A stretch of 64,000 nucleotides of DNA, from assembly GCF_031181385.1 (NCBI RefSeq), contig NZ_JAPSKV010000009.1:1-64000 (forward strand), read 5' to 3'. Shown piece after piece: positions 17,692-25,998 of this stretch. A program made the translations under genes and the position numbers. Source of the stretch: Fredinandcohnia onubensis. Its GTDB lineage: Bacteria > Bacillota > Bacilli > Bacillales > Bacillaceae_L. The stretch's first letter is position 1. Each line of letters starts with the position of its first letter. Under the pieces are notes generated by a model. That model made no database searches, had not been told where the DNA came from, and saw only the letters and a list, made by a program, of their open reading frames with translations.

Positions 17692-17790
17692 GTCAATCCA
17701 TCCATTCTTTTAGTACGTTTGCGTATCAGTCATTCTTTTTCTATTATACAACTTGGTTAAATTTGGTTCAATGCAGTTTTTCGAAAATTT

Positions 17791-17824
17791 TAAAAAGAGA
17801 GAAAAGACATTTCGCCTTTTCTCT
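17791..17824 (-). terminator. topB terminator
   Basis: Minus strand AGAGAAAAG pairs with CTTTTCTCT (17816-17824 with 17798-17806), then CTTTTTA. Confidence 0.7.
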
Positions 17825-17830
17825 TACATT

Positions 17831-20011
17831 TTAATTATTATTTAGTACTGTTGCCGGAAATTCAAATTCTATTTTCCCTGTTTGGTCATTCCATTTAAGA
17901 TATGCATCAAACATTCTACTGTCTTTTTTGAAGCCTTTTATTAAATTTGTCTTATTTGCTGATAGTAACTTTTGAACATTTGTTTTTGTGATTGTTTTTC
18001 CTAGGATCTTCCCTGAGATTGTGAATTGGCAGCCTTTTGTTTTATAGTTTGCACAACCATAAAATTTGCCTTTATTGATGACCTCTCCACCACATTTTTT
18101 ACAGGTTCCTACGACTGTACCGATTTCTTTTTTATTATAAGAGCTTTTTTGAGAACTAACATTTTCAATATTGATACTTGAGATATCCCAAGTTTCACTT
18201 TGTACCTTAGCATCATCCACAATTTTTTGGGAAAGCTTTTTCGTCTGAATCATAAATGAGGCTGGTGAAGCTTTACCTTGTCCTATTTCATGAAGACGCT
18301 GTTCCCATTTAGCCGTCATTTCAGGAGATGCAAGTATTTTTTCACCTATCACATCGATTAATAGAATCCCTTTTTCTGTTGCAAATACTTGGTTTTTCTC
18401 GACCTTAATATAGTTCCGTTGTTTTAACATTGTGATAATGCCTGCGCGTGTTGCTTCGGTACCAAGTCCTTCCTTTTTGGCAAGGATTTTCTCTAGCTCA
18501 TCATTGTCAATATGCTTACCGGCCGTTTTCATTAAGGTAATCAACTGTCCTTCTGTGTAGCGTTTCGGTGGCTGTGTTTTCCCTTCTTTTGTATAACTGT
18601 TTTCGACAACTCCAGCTTCGCCCTTTTCAAGGGGAGGCAAGATTACATCCACCTCCTTTGAATTCTCCTCGAAGAGCACTTTTCTCCACCCTTCCTGAAG
18701 CTTAACCTTACCCTTTGTAACAAATTCAGCGCGCCTATCTACTAATGTTTTTACGGTTGTATAATTAAAAATAGCAGGCTTGTAGTGCGCGGCAATTAAG
18801 CGTTTTACGATTAAATCGTAAATCTTCTTCTCATCGCCAGATAGCTTTGCAGGATGTGGAACCTGTTCAGTTGGAATAATCGCATAGTGATCAGTTACTT
18901 TTTTCTCATTGACGTAACGAGAATTATTCATTATCGACACATTAGGTGTTGGAAAATAAGCCTTATAGTCTTCTAGTTTTTCAAGCTTTGAAAAAATTTC
19001 TGGGATTGTCTGTGCTTCCCCTTTTGTTATATAGCTTGAATCCGAACGGGGATAGGAAATAATCCCTTTTGTATACAGGCTTTGTGCGACATCCAATGTC
19101 TTTTTTGGTGAGAATTTAAATGCCTTGTTTGCCGTTGCCTGAAGACTCGACAAATTAAATAGTAATGGTGGCTGATATTCTTTCTTCTCCGTTTCCACTT
19201 CGGTAATTTCCGCTGGCTTATCTTGACAAAAAGCCGCGATCCTTTCCGCCATGTCTTGTGAAGAAAGCCGAGATTCATTATCCTTCATCCATTTTCCTTC
19301 ATACTGCTTTCCATTTACTTGGAAGTTGGCAAAAACCTCCCAAAATGGCTCAGATTTAAAATCAGCAATTTCTTTTTCACGTTTTACAATCAAGGCCAAA
19401 GTCGGCGTTTGAACTCTTCCTGCTGAAAATACATCAGATACTCCTTTTTGCTTAAGCAGTAATGTATAGACTCTAGACGCATTCATCCCAACGATCCAAT
19501 CGGCACAGGCCCGTGCCTTCGCTTCAAAGTATAGATTCCTTGTATCTTCTTCCATTAATAGATTTTGAAATCCATCCTTCACTGCTTTTTCCGTTAAAGA
19601 TGAAATCCATAACCGTTTTAACGGTTTACTGACCTTGGCCATTTCAATAATATTACGAATGATTAGTTCTCCCTCACGACCAGCATCACCTGCATGAATG
19701 ATTTCCGTCACTTCTGGTTTTCGAAGGAGATTCTTAATAATGGTAAACTGTTTCCATTTTGATTTCATGACCCGATATGAGAAATGGTCGGGAATGAGAG
19801 GGAGTGTTTCGATCCGCCATTTTTTCCAGGCAGGATTATATTCTTCGGGGGGAAGCAACTCACAAATATGGCCAACTGCCCATGTAAAGTAAGCACCCTT
19901 TGGAAATAATGGATTGGGCGAAACCTCAATAAACCCTTGAGATTTTTTACTCCTAAATGGAGCCGCAAGCTTCATCGCTTGGTCTGGTTTTTCTGCGATA
20001 ATAACCTTCAT
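17831..20011 (-). CDS. topB: DNA topoisomerase III
   Basis: Type IA topoisomerase of 726 residues that relaxes and decatenates DNA through a 5' phosphotyrosine. The TOPRIM domain is at the N-terminus (VIIAEKPDQAMKL, then HAGDAGREGELI with the metal-binding acids). The catalytic Tyr lies in KGIISYPRSDSSYIT. The C-terminus carries one four-cysteine zinc finger (CKKCGGEV...YGCANYKTKGC). SD GAGGAA before the ATG. No obvious operon partners. Confidence 0.96.
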   Translation of the reverse strand: MKVIIAEKPDQAMKLAAPFRSKKSQGFIEVSPNPLFPKGAYFTWAVGHICELLPPEEYNPAWKKWRIETLPLIPDHFSYRVMKSKWKQFTIIKNLLRKPEVTEIIHAGDAGREGELIIRNIIEMAKVSKPLKRLWISSLTEKAVKDGFQNLLMEEDTRNLYFEAKARACADWIVGMNASRVYTLLLKQKGVSDVFSAGRVQTPTLALIVKREKEIADFKSEPFWEVFANFQVNGKQYEGKWMKDNESRLSSQDMAERIAAFCQDKPAEITEVETEKKEYQPPLLFNLSSLQATANKAFKFSPKKTLDVAQSLYTKGIISYPRSDSSYITKGEAQTIPEIFSKLEKLEDYKAYFPTPNVSIMNNSRYVNEKKVTDHYAIIPTEQVPHPAKLSGDEKKIYDLIVKRLIAAHYKPAIFNYTTVKTLVDRRAEFVTKGKVKLQEGWRKVLFEENSKEVDVILPPLEKGEAGVVENSYTKEGKTQPPKRYTEGQLITLMKTAGKHIDNDELEKILAKKEGLGTEATRAGIITMLKQRNYIKVEKNQVFATEKGILLIDVIGEKILASPEMTAKWEQRLHEIGQGKASPASFMIQTKKLSQKIVDDAKVQSETWDISSINIENVSSQKSSYNKKEIGTVVGTCKKCGGEVINKGKFYGCANYKTKGCQFTISGKILGKTITKTNVQKLLSANKTNLIKGFKKDSRMFDAYLKWNDQTGKIEFEFPATVLNNN

Positions 20012-20127
20012 CTAATTCCTCTTTTCAATTACACTACTAAGATTATTTTATCAAAACTTTATGATTGATAGAAATACAGATTTTGGTGGGAGAATGAGAG
20101 AGACAGATAGGAGAAATAATAAAAGTT

Positions 20128-20152
20128 AAAAAACCATTCAAGATGGTTTTTT
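20128..20152 (-). terminator. Terminator after the 121-residue gene
   Basis: AAAAAACCAT pairs with ATGGTTTTTT around a 5-nt loop, with the gene's stop codon inside the loop. Confidence 0.8.
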
Positions 20153-20503
20153 AACTTCATTTCTTTGGAGATACATATGTGAAGGTTCGACAAAATGATG
20201 GATAGAGATGACAGTTAAATCACCATGCTGCACCGTGCCAACAGCTAAACGCCCTCGATCATCCTCAACTATGAATGGAGTTTCATGGTCTGCAGTCATT
20301 ATACTTTCACATATGGATACAATTTTTTTATACAGGAAATCCTTATTGACCTTGGTGCTTTTCGAATTTGAGGTAAACCTGATGATGATTTCTTTCCCAT
20401 TGTAGTTGTGTCTAAACATAATATAGCCTCCATCCAACATTAATGATAAAACGCTTTCAATTTCGTGTTTTTTACAAGATGAATCGATAATCGTCTTGGA
20501 CAC
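20138..20503 (-). CDS. Protein of unknown function, 121 residues
   Basis: GTG start at 20503 with a modest purine-rich site upstream. The product is soluble. Short strands such as GGYIMFRHNYNGKEIIIRF and an FIVEDDRGRLAVGTVQHGD segment suggest a small alpha/beta domain. Two adjacent features, DSSCKKHE near the N-terminus and no other Cys, give no metal site. I do not recognise it. The terminator overlapping the stop supports it as a genuine gene. Confidence 0.7.
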   Translation of the reverse strand: MSKTIIDSSCKKHEIESVLSLMLDGGYIMFRHNYNGKEIIIRFTSNSKSTKVNKDFLYKKIVSICESIMTADHETPFIVEDDRGRLAVGTVQHGDLTVISIHHFVEPSHMYLQRNEVKKPS

Positions 20504-20650
20504 CTCAAACTTCTCTTTCTATTATTATATCAAATAATGGAATTTCTTCAATAATTATTGGAATATACGAAAATATTTAACATTTTTTATATTTATCCTC
20601 CTCTTTGTCACAAATATTTTCCAATAATACGTAAAAAACCCTTTATTCCC

Positions 20651-20679
20651 TTGACTTAACACGATTTAGGTTGTATATT
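20651..20679 (+). promoter_or_regulatory. Promoter of the cold-shock gene
   Basis: TTGACT, 17-bp spacer, TATATT: a strong sigma-A-type promoter. Initiation near 20686 would give a leader of about 130 nt before the start codon, as expected for thermosensing cold-shock mRNA. Confidence 0.75.
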
Positions 20680-20814
20680 AAAATCATCATTTAGCTAGTA
20701 GTTTAGTATTTTTTTTACAATATTATTATTTTTAAAAGATACATAAATAGGTAGCTAATTGACAAAAATTTTTACGATGCACGGTTGTGCCGAAGGTTTA
20801 GGAGGAAAAGCATA

Positions 20815-21015
20815 ATGCAAAACGGTAAAGTAAAATGGTTTAACAATGAAAAAGGATTTGGCTTCATCGAAGTTGAAGGCGGAGACGATGTATTCGTACA
20901 CTTCACAGCTATCCAAGGTGACGGTTACAAATCTTTAGAAGAAGGCCAAGAAGTTTCTTTCGAAGTTGTTGAAGGAAATCGAGGACCTCAAGCTGCGAAC
21001 GTTGTAAAGCTATAA
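20815..21015 (+). CDS. cspD: Cold-shock protein (CspB/CspD type)
   Basis: A 66-residue cold-shock-domain RNA chaperone. RNP1 (KGFGFIEV) and RNP2 (VFVHFTAI) are intact. SD GGAGG before the ATG at 20815. A long AT-rich leader from a strong promoter suggests cold regulation through mRNA structure. Position before ypeQ/ypeP matches B. subtilis cspD. A close paralogue lies at 51.6 kb on the other strand. Confidence 0.96.
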   Translation: MQNGKVKWFNNEKGFGFIEVEGGDDVFVHFTAIQGDGYKSLEEGQEVSFEVVEGNRGPQAANVVKL

Positions 21016-21047
21016 TTCTTACATTTTAACTTAACAATGTGAAAACC

Positions 21048-21110
21048 AAGGCTGATTTTTTTTATCAGCCTTTTCTTTGGGCTCTTTCTACCTAAAAAGA
21101 GCCCTTTTTA
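21048..21110 (+). terminator. Tandem terminators after cspD
   Basis: First hairpin AAGGCTGAT/ATCAGCCTT (21048-21056, 21064-21072) then TTCTTT. A second, GGGCTCTTT/AAAGAGCCC (21079-21087, 21096-21104), then TTTTT. Two stacked terminators insulate the highly expressed gene from the convergent ypeQ. Confidence 0.85.
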
Positions 21111-21116
21111 CGTATT

Positions 21117-21293
21117 TTATGATAGTTTCTCTCCGTATTCCTTCAGCTTTTGACCAACGGTACAGTTTTTAATACAAAAGTTTTGGGCGTAGCGTTTGCC
21201 ATGTTCTTTACGAAAATATTCTTTTACAAAACAATCTTGGCAATAGGTGTCAAGTATTTCACCAACTTCCAAAATAAGTTCCTTGCGTTTCAT
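21117..21293 (-). CDS. ypeQ: Small zinc-finger protein YpeQ
   Basis: A 58-residue protein starting MKRKELILEVGEILDTYCQD. Cys pattern C-x2-C (YCQDCF), then a His, then C-x3-C (NFCIKNC) fits the small zinc-finger family to which B. subtilis YpeQ belongs (my recall). AGGAG lies 12 bases upstream, slightly far. Placed between cspD and ypeP as in B. subtilis. Confidence 0.8.
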   Translation of the reverse strand: MKRKELILEVGEILDTYCQDCFVKEYFRKEHGKRYAQNFCIKNCTVGQKLKEYGEKLS

Positions 21294-21399
21294 GAAAAAA
21301 ATCAGCTCCTATTTTCATCGGTATCACCTACTCGAACGAACAATGACCCATCCCATCAAATTCACCTACTTTATGAGTATGATGAATAGGCTTAATTAC

Positions 21400-22062
21400 T
21401 TACCCTTTTATTTCAATTTTACTGGAAACAATTGTTCCTTCGAGCGCCTGAGTAGCTAGTCTATCTGCTTCTGCATTCTGTTTCCTGCCAATCGGATCAT
21501 AGATTGGATGAATCCCTAACTTCCCAATTCTCTCCTCTATCCTATCCAACCACTTATTCAGGTTCTCCTCAAAGCACGGCCACTCCCCTGACAATTGTTT
21601 TAATACAACATGGGAATCCCCTTTAAATGTGACAGTTGCATGCTGAACACCTATTTCCTCTAGTGTATTTAATAGCAACCAGAATGCTGCGTATTCTGCC
21701 TCGTTATTTGATTCCATTTCTTCAAATACTTCATTTACCCTAACCCGATAAGGCTTTTTATTTTGGGAGTAGTATATAGCAACTCCTAAGCCTGCCTTAC
21801 CCGATTGTATATCAAACCCACCATCAAAATAAGCAATAATATCCTGAGGTTCAGTTTCAACTACTTTGATCAATTTAATGATTTCTTTTTTTGTCCATTT
21901 TGTATGACGCTCATCATAAAATACGAGTTCCTTTGTGCGTCCAGTTCGTTCAAAGTCATCTGCTAAGAGCAATGCCTCTTCCGTAGATACTTCATCGGAC
22001 ATTAAGGTAATCACTTGGTTTTTTGGCGTTTTATAAGTCCATTCCAGCTTAAGTTTCATCAT
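21400..22062 (-). CDS. ypeP: RNase H-fold protein YpeP
   Basis: About 220 residues. An N-terminal domain of about 70 residues is followed by an RNase H fold: YFDGGFDIQSGKAGLGVAIY, NNEAEYAAFWLL, FKGDSHVVLKQLSG and AEADRLATQAL supply the four acids D-E-D-D, so catalysis looks possible. A few codons upstream are open; ATG 22062 is six bases after GAGAGG, and an adjacent ATG at 22059 is an alternative. Whether it cleaves RNA:DNA hybrids is not known to me. Confidence 0.85.
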   Translation of the reverse strand: MMKLKLEWTYKTPKNQVITLMSDEVSTEEALLLADDFERTGRTKELVFYDERHTKWTKKEIIKLIKVVETEPQDIIAYFDGGFDIQSGKAGLGVAIYYSQNKKPYRVRVNEVFEEMESNNEAEYAAFWLLLNTLEEIGVQHATVTFKGDSHVVLKQLSGEWPCFEENLNKWLDRIEERIGKLGIHPIYDPIGRKQNAEADRLATQALEGTIVSSKIEIKG

Positions 22063-22199
22063 GCTCATCCTCTCTAGTGGAACGTATCTTCATTTTTCCT
22101 AATTTTTTACTCATTATACACTTTTTCCATTAGGTTATGTACTTCCACTTTTATTCATATCGTACTATAATTAACCTTTGACAATTTAATGATGTCCTT

Positions 22200-22240
22200 T
22201 CGCGGTTCGTAAACTCCCGCGTTATCAAAACTACAGGAGG
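22200..22240 (+). promoter_or_regulatory. preQ1-I riboswitch
   Basis: Hairpin CGCGG (22201-22205) with CCGCG (22217-22221), apical loop TTCGTAAACTC, then an A-rich tail AAAACTA running straight into the Shine-Dalgarno CAGGAGG eight bases before the ypdP ATG. This is the compact class I preQ1 aptamer layout: tail pairs with loop to form the pseudoknot and hides the ribosome site. Ligand binding would reduce translation of the transporter. Confidence 0.85.
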
Positions 22241-22247
22241 TAATAGT

Positions 22248-22925
22248 ATGTATAACGAATTACTTTGGTTCGTTTTTGCAATTGTCAATTTCATTTTAGT
22301 CTTAACTATTTATCGGATCTTCGGAAAATCCGGGTTATTTGTTTGGATTGGTTTTTCTACCGTTATAGCAAATCTGCAGGTTGTAAAAACGGTTGAGCTA
22401 TTTGGATTAACCGCCACCCTCGGTAATATTATGTATGGAACAACCTTTTTAATAACTGATATTCTGAATGAAAAGTATGGAAAAGAGGAAGCAAAAAAAG
22501 GTGTTTGGCTTGGCTTTTTCACACTGCTTTCAATGATTATTATCATGCAGTTTGTTCTTGCGTTTGACCCGCATGAGGTGGACTTTGCTCAAGGCTCTTT
22601 GGAAACAATCTTTGGACTTCTTCCACGGATTGCCTTAGGAAGCCTACTTGCGTTTCTAATTAGTCAGTATTCAGACGTGATTATTTATTCGAAGATTAAA
22701 GCACGTTTTCCAAAGGATAACCAGCTATGGATACGGAATAATGGTAGCACAATGATTAGCCAACTACTTGATACATTAATCTTTACAAGTGTTGCATTCT
22801 TAGGCGCATATCCGTTTGACGTATGGATTGAAATTTTCATAACGACATACTTTATTAAATGGTTAGTTGCTTTAATCGATACACCATTTATTTATATCGC
22901 TAGAAGATTTCATAAAAATGCATAA
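22248..22925 (+). CDS. ypdP: Queuosine-precursor transporter YpdP (VUT/YhhQ family)
   Basis: A 225-residue integral membrane protein with about six hydrophobic segments. Family marks include TFLITDILNEKYGKEEAKKGVWLGF and a C-terminal STMISQLLDTLIFTSVAFLG with FITTYFIKW. The YhhQ family imports queuine/preQ0/preQ1 type precursors. The preQ1-I riboswitch directly upstream supports that role independently. ATG at 22248. Gene order ypeP-ypdP-ypdQ agrees with B. subtilis. Confidence 0.92.
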   Translation: MYNELLWFVFAIVNFILVLTIYRIFGKSGLFVWIGFSTVIANLQVVKTVELFGLTATLGNIMYGTTFLITDILNEKYGKEEAKKGVWLGFFTLLSMIIIMQFVLAFDPHEVDFAQGSLETIFGLLPRIALGSLLAFLISQYSDVIIYSKIKARFPKDNQLWIRNNGSTMISQLLDTLIFTSVAFLGAYPFDVWIEIFITTYFIKWLVALIDTPFIYIARRFHKNA

Positions 22926-22940
22926 CCTAAGGGATGGTGA

Positions 22941-22970
22941 AGGATGTCTGTGAGTAGACATCCTTTTTTA
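22941..22970 (+). terminator. ypdP terminator
   Basis: AGGATGTCT pairs with AGACATCCT, then TTTTT. Confidence 0.85.
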
Positions 22971-23038
22971 ATTATCTTCACAACTTTACATGATTAATGA
23001 TAAAATAGGCATTATTTAGTATATTTTGGAGGCATTAG

Positions 23039-23431
23039 ATGATCGAAGTGTATATAGATGGTGCAAGCGCAGGTGATCCTGGTCCATCTGGTGCTGGGGT
23101 TTTTATTAAGGGAAACGGTATCGTGGAAAAACATTCGATTCCACTTGGGACAATGACGAACCACGAAGCTGAATACTATGCTCTACTAAAAGGTCTTGAA
23201 ATTTGCATCAAAAATGACTACAGAGTTGTATCGTTTCGAACAGATTCACAACTGGTTGACCGAGCAATAGCAAAGGAATACGTTAAAAATAAAAAATTTG
23301 CTCCCTTGCTCGAAAAAGCATTGCAGCTTTCAAATGAACTTGACCTCTTTTTTCTTAAATGGATCCCAAGCACACAAAATAAAGTGGCTGATGAATTAGC
23401 AAGACAAGGCATTCGAAAAAATGAAGCTTGA
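23039..23431 (+). CDS. ypdQ: RNase HI-like protein YpdQ
   Basis: A 130-residue single-domain RNase H fold. The four catalytic acids are present: Asp7 (VYIDGAS), Glu45 (HEAEYYAL), Asp69 (FRTDSQLV) and Asp118 (KVADELARQG). It lacks the basic hybrid-binding protrusion of E. coli RNase HI, like other short Gram-positive members. B. subtilis YpdQ was reported to be weak or inactive, so activity is not assured. TTTTGGAGG precedes the ATG. Confidence 0.9.
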   Translation: MIEVYIDGASAGDPGPSGAGVFIKGNGIVEKHSIPLGTMTNHEAEYYALLKGLEICIKNDYRVVSFRTDSQLVDRAIAKEYVKNKKFAPLLEKALQLSNELDLFFLKWIPSTQNKVADELARQGIRKNEA

Positions 23432-23434
23432 AGA

Positions 23435-23465
23435 AACCCTTGGACTCATTTGTCCAAGGGTTTTA
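23435..23465. terminator. Bidirectional terminator between ypdQ and the 92-residue gene
   Basis: CCCTTGGAC pairs with GTCCAAGGG around TCATTT, flanked by A and T runs usable in both directions. Confidence 0.75.
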
Positions 23466-23741
23466 TGCCATTATATTTCGTTCTTCTACAAAACGATACG
23501 CTTGTGTTCGATTTTGTATTTGGTTTTCCTTCAGCATCTCTAATAATGATATGAAGAAGCTTCCGTCAAATTCTTTTTGTGCCTTTAAAGTGATTTCAAT
23601 AGCAACATTGACTATTTCGTCTGTTGCGTTGGTATATTGCTGGCCAAATGTAATGAAGCCAACTGCGTCCTCTCCAAAATTAAAACCCTTTTGCGCCAAG
23701 AATTGCAAGTATTCATTTACTTTTTTTTCTAATTTAAACAA
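23463..23741 (-). CDS. Small helical protein of unknown function, 92 residues
   Basis: TTG start at 23741 with only a G-rich upstream stretch as ribosome site. The product (MFKLEKKVNEYLQFLAQKGF at the start) is soluble and mostly helical. It may belong to the Bacillus DUF6123 family, which I recall only vaguely. Ends at a shared terminator with ypdQ. No motif suggests a function. Confidence 0.65.
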   Translation of the reverse strand: MFKLEKKVNEYLQFLAQKGFNFGEDAVGFITFGQQYTNATDEIVNVAIEITLKAQKEFDGSFFISLLEMLKENQIQNRTQAYRFVEERNIMA

Positions 23742-23800
23742 TTGACCCCAACCCCAACAAAAAATTCTATCCTAATAATATCGCATTTTTTGTCGAAATA

Positions 23801-24262
23801 CTACGATTTTTTTGTTAAAAAATGGGCTATTGTACCTGCAATCATTCCAAATATCGCTCCACCAAGTACTTCTTCTGGCTGATGGCCAAGTCTTTCTTTT
23901 AATCTTTTTTCCTTGTTATCATGGTAGTGATGGTCCTTTTGTCCTGCTAATCGTTCTATTTCTTCATCAAGCTCGTTCACCTTAATGGTAAGTTCACCTG
24001 ATTGGCGGCGTATACCCTGTGCATCATACATGACGATTAAACCAAATACGGTGGATAGTGCGAAATCTATCGTGGGAATACCCCTTTTTAACGCAATAAA
24101 AGTAGCGAGTGAGGAAACACCAGCTGAGTGAGAGCTTGGCATTCCACCCGTTTCAAAGAAAGTACCCCAATCCCATTTTCCCGTTTTGGCTTTTTTGATT
24201 GGAATTTTTAAAAATTGAGCAAGACCAATTGTAAGTAGCGCAGTATAGATTCCCTTGTTCAC
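23801..24262 (-). CDS. Divergent PAP2-family membrane protein (YuiD-like)
   Basis: A 153-residue protein related to vanadium haloperoxidase/acid phosphatases. GGMPSSHSAGVSSLATF holds the PSSH motif of the family, and GHQPEEVLGGAIFGM the distal His. Three or four hydrophobic segments predict membrane location. Residues 105-130 (DEEIERLAGQKDHHYHDNKEKR) form a charged loop. GTG start at 24262 with GAGGTGAG upstream; the open frame before it has no better site. Lipid phosphate hydrolysis is possible but unproven. Confidence 0.85.
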   Translation of the reverse strand: MNKGIYTALLTIGLAQFLKIPIKKAKTGKWDWGTFFETGGMPSSHSAGVSSLATFIALKRGIPTIDFALSTVFGLIVMYDAQGIRRQSGELTIKVNELDEEIERLAGQKDHHYHDNKEKRLKERLGHQPEEVLGGAIFGMIAGTIAHFLTKKS

Positions 24263-24361
24263 GATTCTCACCTCATGGTTAGTTTCATTTATCACCTCAC
24301 TTTCTATTCAAGACATATTCCAAATTAGGATGGAAATAATACGAAATGGAGGTGACATATC

Positions 24362-24499
24362 ATGGCACAAAAAGGAAACAACCGCGGGAAAGCTCCTAAA
24401 GGCGTAAACCCACAAGGTCATAATGAGGATACCGAATTTTCAATGGAACCAAAAAGTGAGCTTGAGAACAGAGCAAAGAAATCAAATACGAAAATATAA
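24362..24499 (+). CDS. sspL: Small acid-soluble spore protein L
   Basis: A 45-residue protein with GVNPQGHNEDTEFSMEPKSE in the middle and ending ENRAKKSNTKI, matching the B. subtilis SspL pattern (GVTPQG...PKTELEERAKKSNTKR) as I remember it. GGAGGTG precedes the ATG. Expected in the forespore under sigma-G. Position before ypcP fits the B. subtilis order. Confidence 0.88.
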   Translation: MAQKGNNRGKAPKGVNPQGHNEDTEFSMEPKSELENRAKKSNTKI

Positions 24500-24544
24500 G
24501 GTTTTTGTTGGACGCCCTGTGGTTGGTTGTGATTGCGGGGCATC

Positions 24545-24574
24545 CAAAAAAAGAGCACTCAAATTGAGTACTCT
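24545..24574 (-). terminator. ypcP terminator
   Basis: Minus strand AGAGTACTCA pairs with GAGTGCTCT and runs into TTTTTTT. Confidence 0.8.
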
Positions 24575-24575
24575 A

Positions 24576-25439
24576 TTAGCTAATAAATTGATCTAAGCCT
24601 TTAAATTCAAGCTCAGAGAACTTTTCATTCACTTTTTCACGGTTAATTTGGATTAATGCATCTTCAAGTGAACAGTTGATCGGAACTTCGCAATGTATTC
24701 TCGCCAATTTTCGAGATAAATGCAGCATGTCTAAATCTTCTTTGATTTTAGTCTTTTGGCCTTTTGTTAGATTTTCTACATTTTCAAGAATACCTTCAAT
24801 TGAACCAAACTGTTGGAGTAGTTTTAATGCTGTTTTTTCACCAATTCCTCTAACACCTGGATAGTTGTCACTTGTATCACCCATTAATGCTTTTAAGTCA
24901 ACCATTTGCTGAGGAGTAATTCCTTTTTCTTCGAGAAAGCTTTCACTCGTATACTCCGCGTAATTACCGATACCTTTTTTCATAATTAAAACCGTAATAC
25001 TTTCATCAAGTAATTGTAATATGTCTTGGTCACCAGTCAGAATGATCACATCAGAGTCCTGGCTATATTGTTTTGCAAGCGTACCAATACAGTCATCTGC
25101 CTCATATCCAGAAAGTCCAACATTTGGGATATCAAAGGATTCAACTACATCCTTAACTAAATCAAATTGTGGAATTAACTCTTCAGGTGGTGCGCCACGG
25201 TTTGCTTTATAACCATCATACATTTCTGTACGAAATGTGGAGCTTCCCATATCCCAACAGCATATGACATGTGAAGGCTTGTACTTATTGACGGCAGTCA
25301 TCATATGTTTTACAAATCCGTGAATCCCATTTGTTGGAACTCCTTTACTATTTACCATAAAATATCCACTCATCGCCGTTGCATAAAAAGAGCGAAACAA
25401 TAATGCCATCCCATCTATTAACATAATCTGATTTTTCAT
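24576..25439 (-). CDS. ypcP: 5'-3' exonuclease (flap endonuclease-like) YpcP
   Basis: A 287-residue homologue of the DNA polymerase I 5'-nuclease domain, able to remove RNA primers and flaps. Metal-binding acids are visible in LIDGMALLFR, GYEADDCIGTLA, LTGDQDILQLL and MGDTSDNYPGVRGIGEKTA, the last leading into the helix-hairpin-helix. Start at 25439 follows GGGGAGG by eight bases; the frame is open another 41 codons upstream without support. B. subtilis calls it ypcP (also exoA/fenA in recent work). Confidence 0.93.
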   Translation of the reverse strand: MKNQIMLIDGMALLFRSFYATAMSGYFMVNSKGVPTNGIHGFVKHMMTAVNKYKPSHVICCWDMGSSTFRTEMYDGYKANRGAPPEELIPQFDLVKDVVESFDIPNVGLSGYEADDCIGTLAKQYSQDSDVIILTGDQDILQLLDESITVLIMKKGIGNYAEYTSESFLEEKGITPQQMVDLKALMGDTSDNYPGVRGIGEKTALKLLQQFGSIEGILENVENLTKGQKTKIKEDLDMLHLSRKLARIHCEVPINCSLEDALIQINREKVNEKFSELEFKGLDQFIS

Positions 25440-25530
25440 CAGCATATCCTCCCCTTCGGCAAAATCCTCATAAATAGAATTATAACATATATCTACAGTG
25501 CATTTGTTTGTATCTTCCTTCCAAGCGCAC

Positions 25531-25558
25531 AAAAAGGCCCTCTTACACAAGAGGGCTC
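25531..25558 (-). terminator. Terminator of the 39-residue gene
   Basis: Minus strand GCCCTCTT-GTGT-AAGAGGGC then CTTTTT. It lies just after the small ORF stop. Confidence 0.8.
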
Positions 25559-25562
25559 GCAT

Positions 25563-25682
25563 TTATTTACTCTTCAGTTTTTCTGCTTCAATTTCTGCAT
25601 AAGATGCAAAATGATAGGGGGTCGTCCCTTTTCCTTCTTGCTTTTTATCTTTTTTCGAAGCAGCTTGTTTATTGTTTTTCAC
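25563..25682 (-). CDS. Small charged protein, 39 residues
   Basis: GTG at 25682 lies eight bases after GGAG; an ATG two codons upstream is too close to that site. The product is very Lys-rich at the N-terminus (KNNKQAASKKDKKQEGKG) and ends in a short helix (YAEIEAEKLKSK). Its own RBS and terminator support a real gene. Function unknown; a spore or nucleic-acid-binding role is only a guess. Confidence 0.6.
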   Translation of the reverse strand: MKNNKQAASKKDKKQEGKGTTPYHFASYAEIEAEKLKSK

Positions 25683-25740
25683 ATGCATGTCTCCTTTATG
25701 AGAGATTGTGTTTAGTATTAACCCAACATGCGTGATTTAT

Positions 25741-25998
25741 TTATTTGCGGAATGCGTACTCCTTCACCATTTCAACTGATACAAGCTTTCTTAAAGGAAC
25801 AATTCCTTTTTTTGCAAGTTTGTTCATTTCGTGCGTCACTTTATTAATTTTATCGACGGTGAATTCTTTGTTTTGTTTTGCTAAAGCAACTGCCTCATCA
25901 ATAAATAGTTCTCTTTGTTGCTCTAGTCCCACGAATGTTTTTACAATTTCGTGTTGTGATTTTGAATGTTTTGTGATTGCTTCATGGACGTTTGTCAT
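25741..25998 (-). CDS. ypbS: YpbS, DUF2533 family
   Basis: An 85-residue helical protein (TNVHEAITKHSKSQHEIVKT..., then VDKINKVTHEMNKLAKKGIV). It matches my memory of YpbS, located beside dynA in B. subtilis. GGAGG lies seven bases upstream of the second of two adjacent ATGs. The first ATG overlaps the stop of the preceding gene, so the two are translationally linked. Function unknown. Confidence 0.75.
   Translation of the reverse strand: MTNVHEAITKHSKSQHEIVKTFVGLEQQRELFIDEAVALAKQNKEFTVDKINKVTHEMNKLAKKGIVPLRKLVSVEMVKEYAFRK

Noticed and set aside
21150-21459. Plus-strand ORFs of 70-79 codons after cspD
   Set aside because: They overlap ypeQ, which has a zinc-finger pattern and conserved order; the plus frames have no RBS.
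24502-24552. Inverted repeat TTGGACGCCC/GGGGCATCCAA after sspL
   Set aside because: Imperfect, long loop and no T-run on either side; not called as a terminator.
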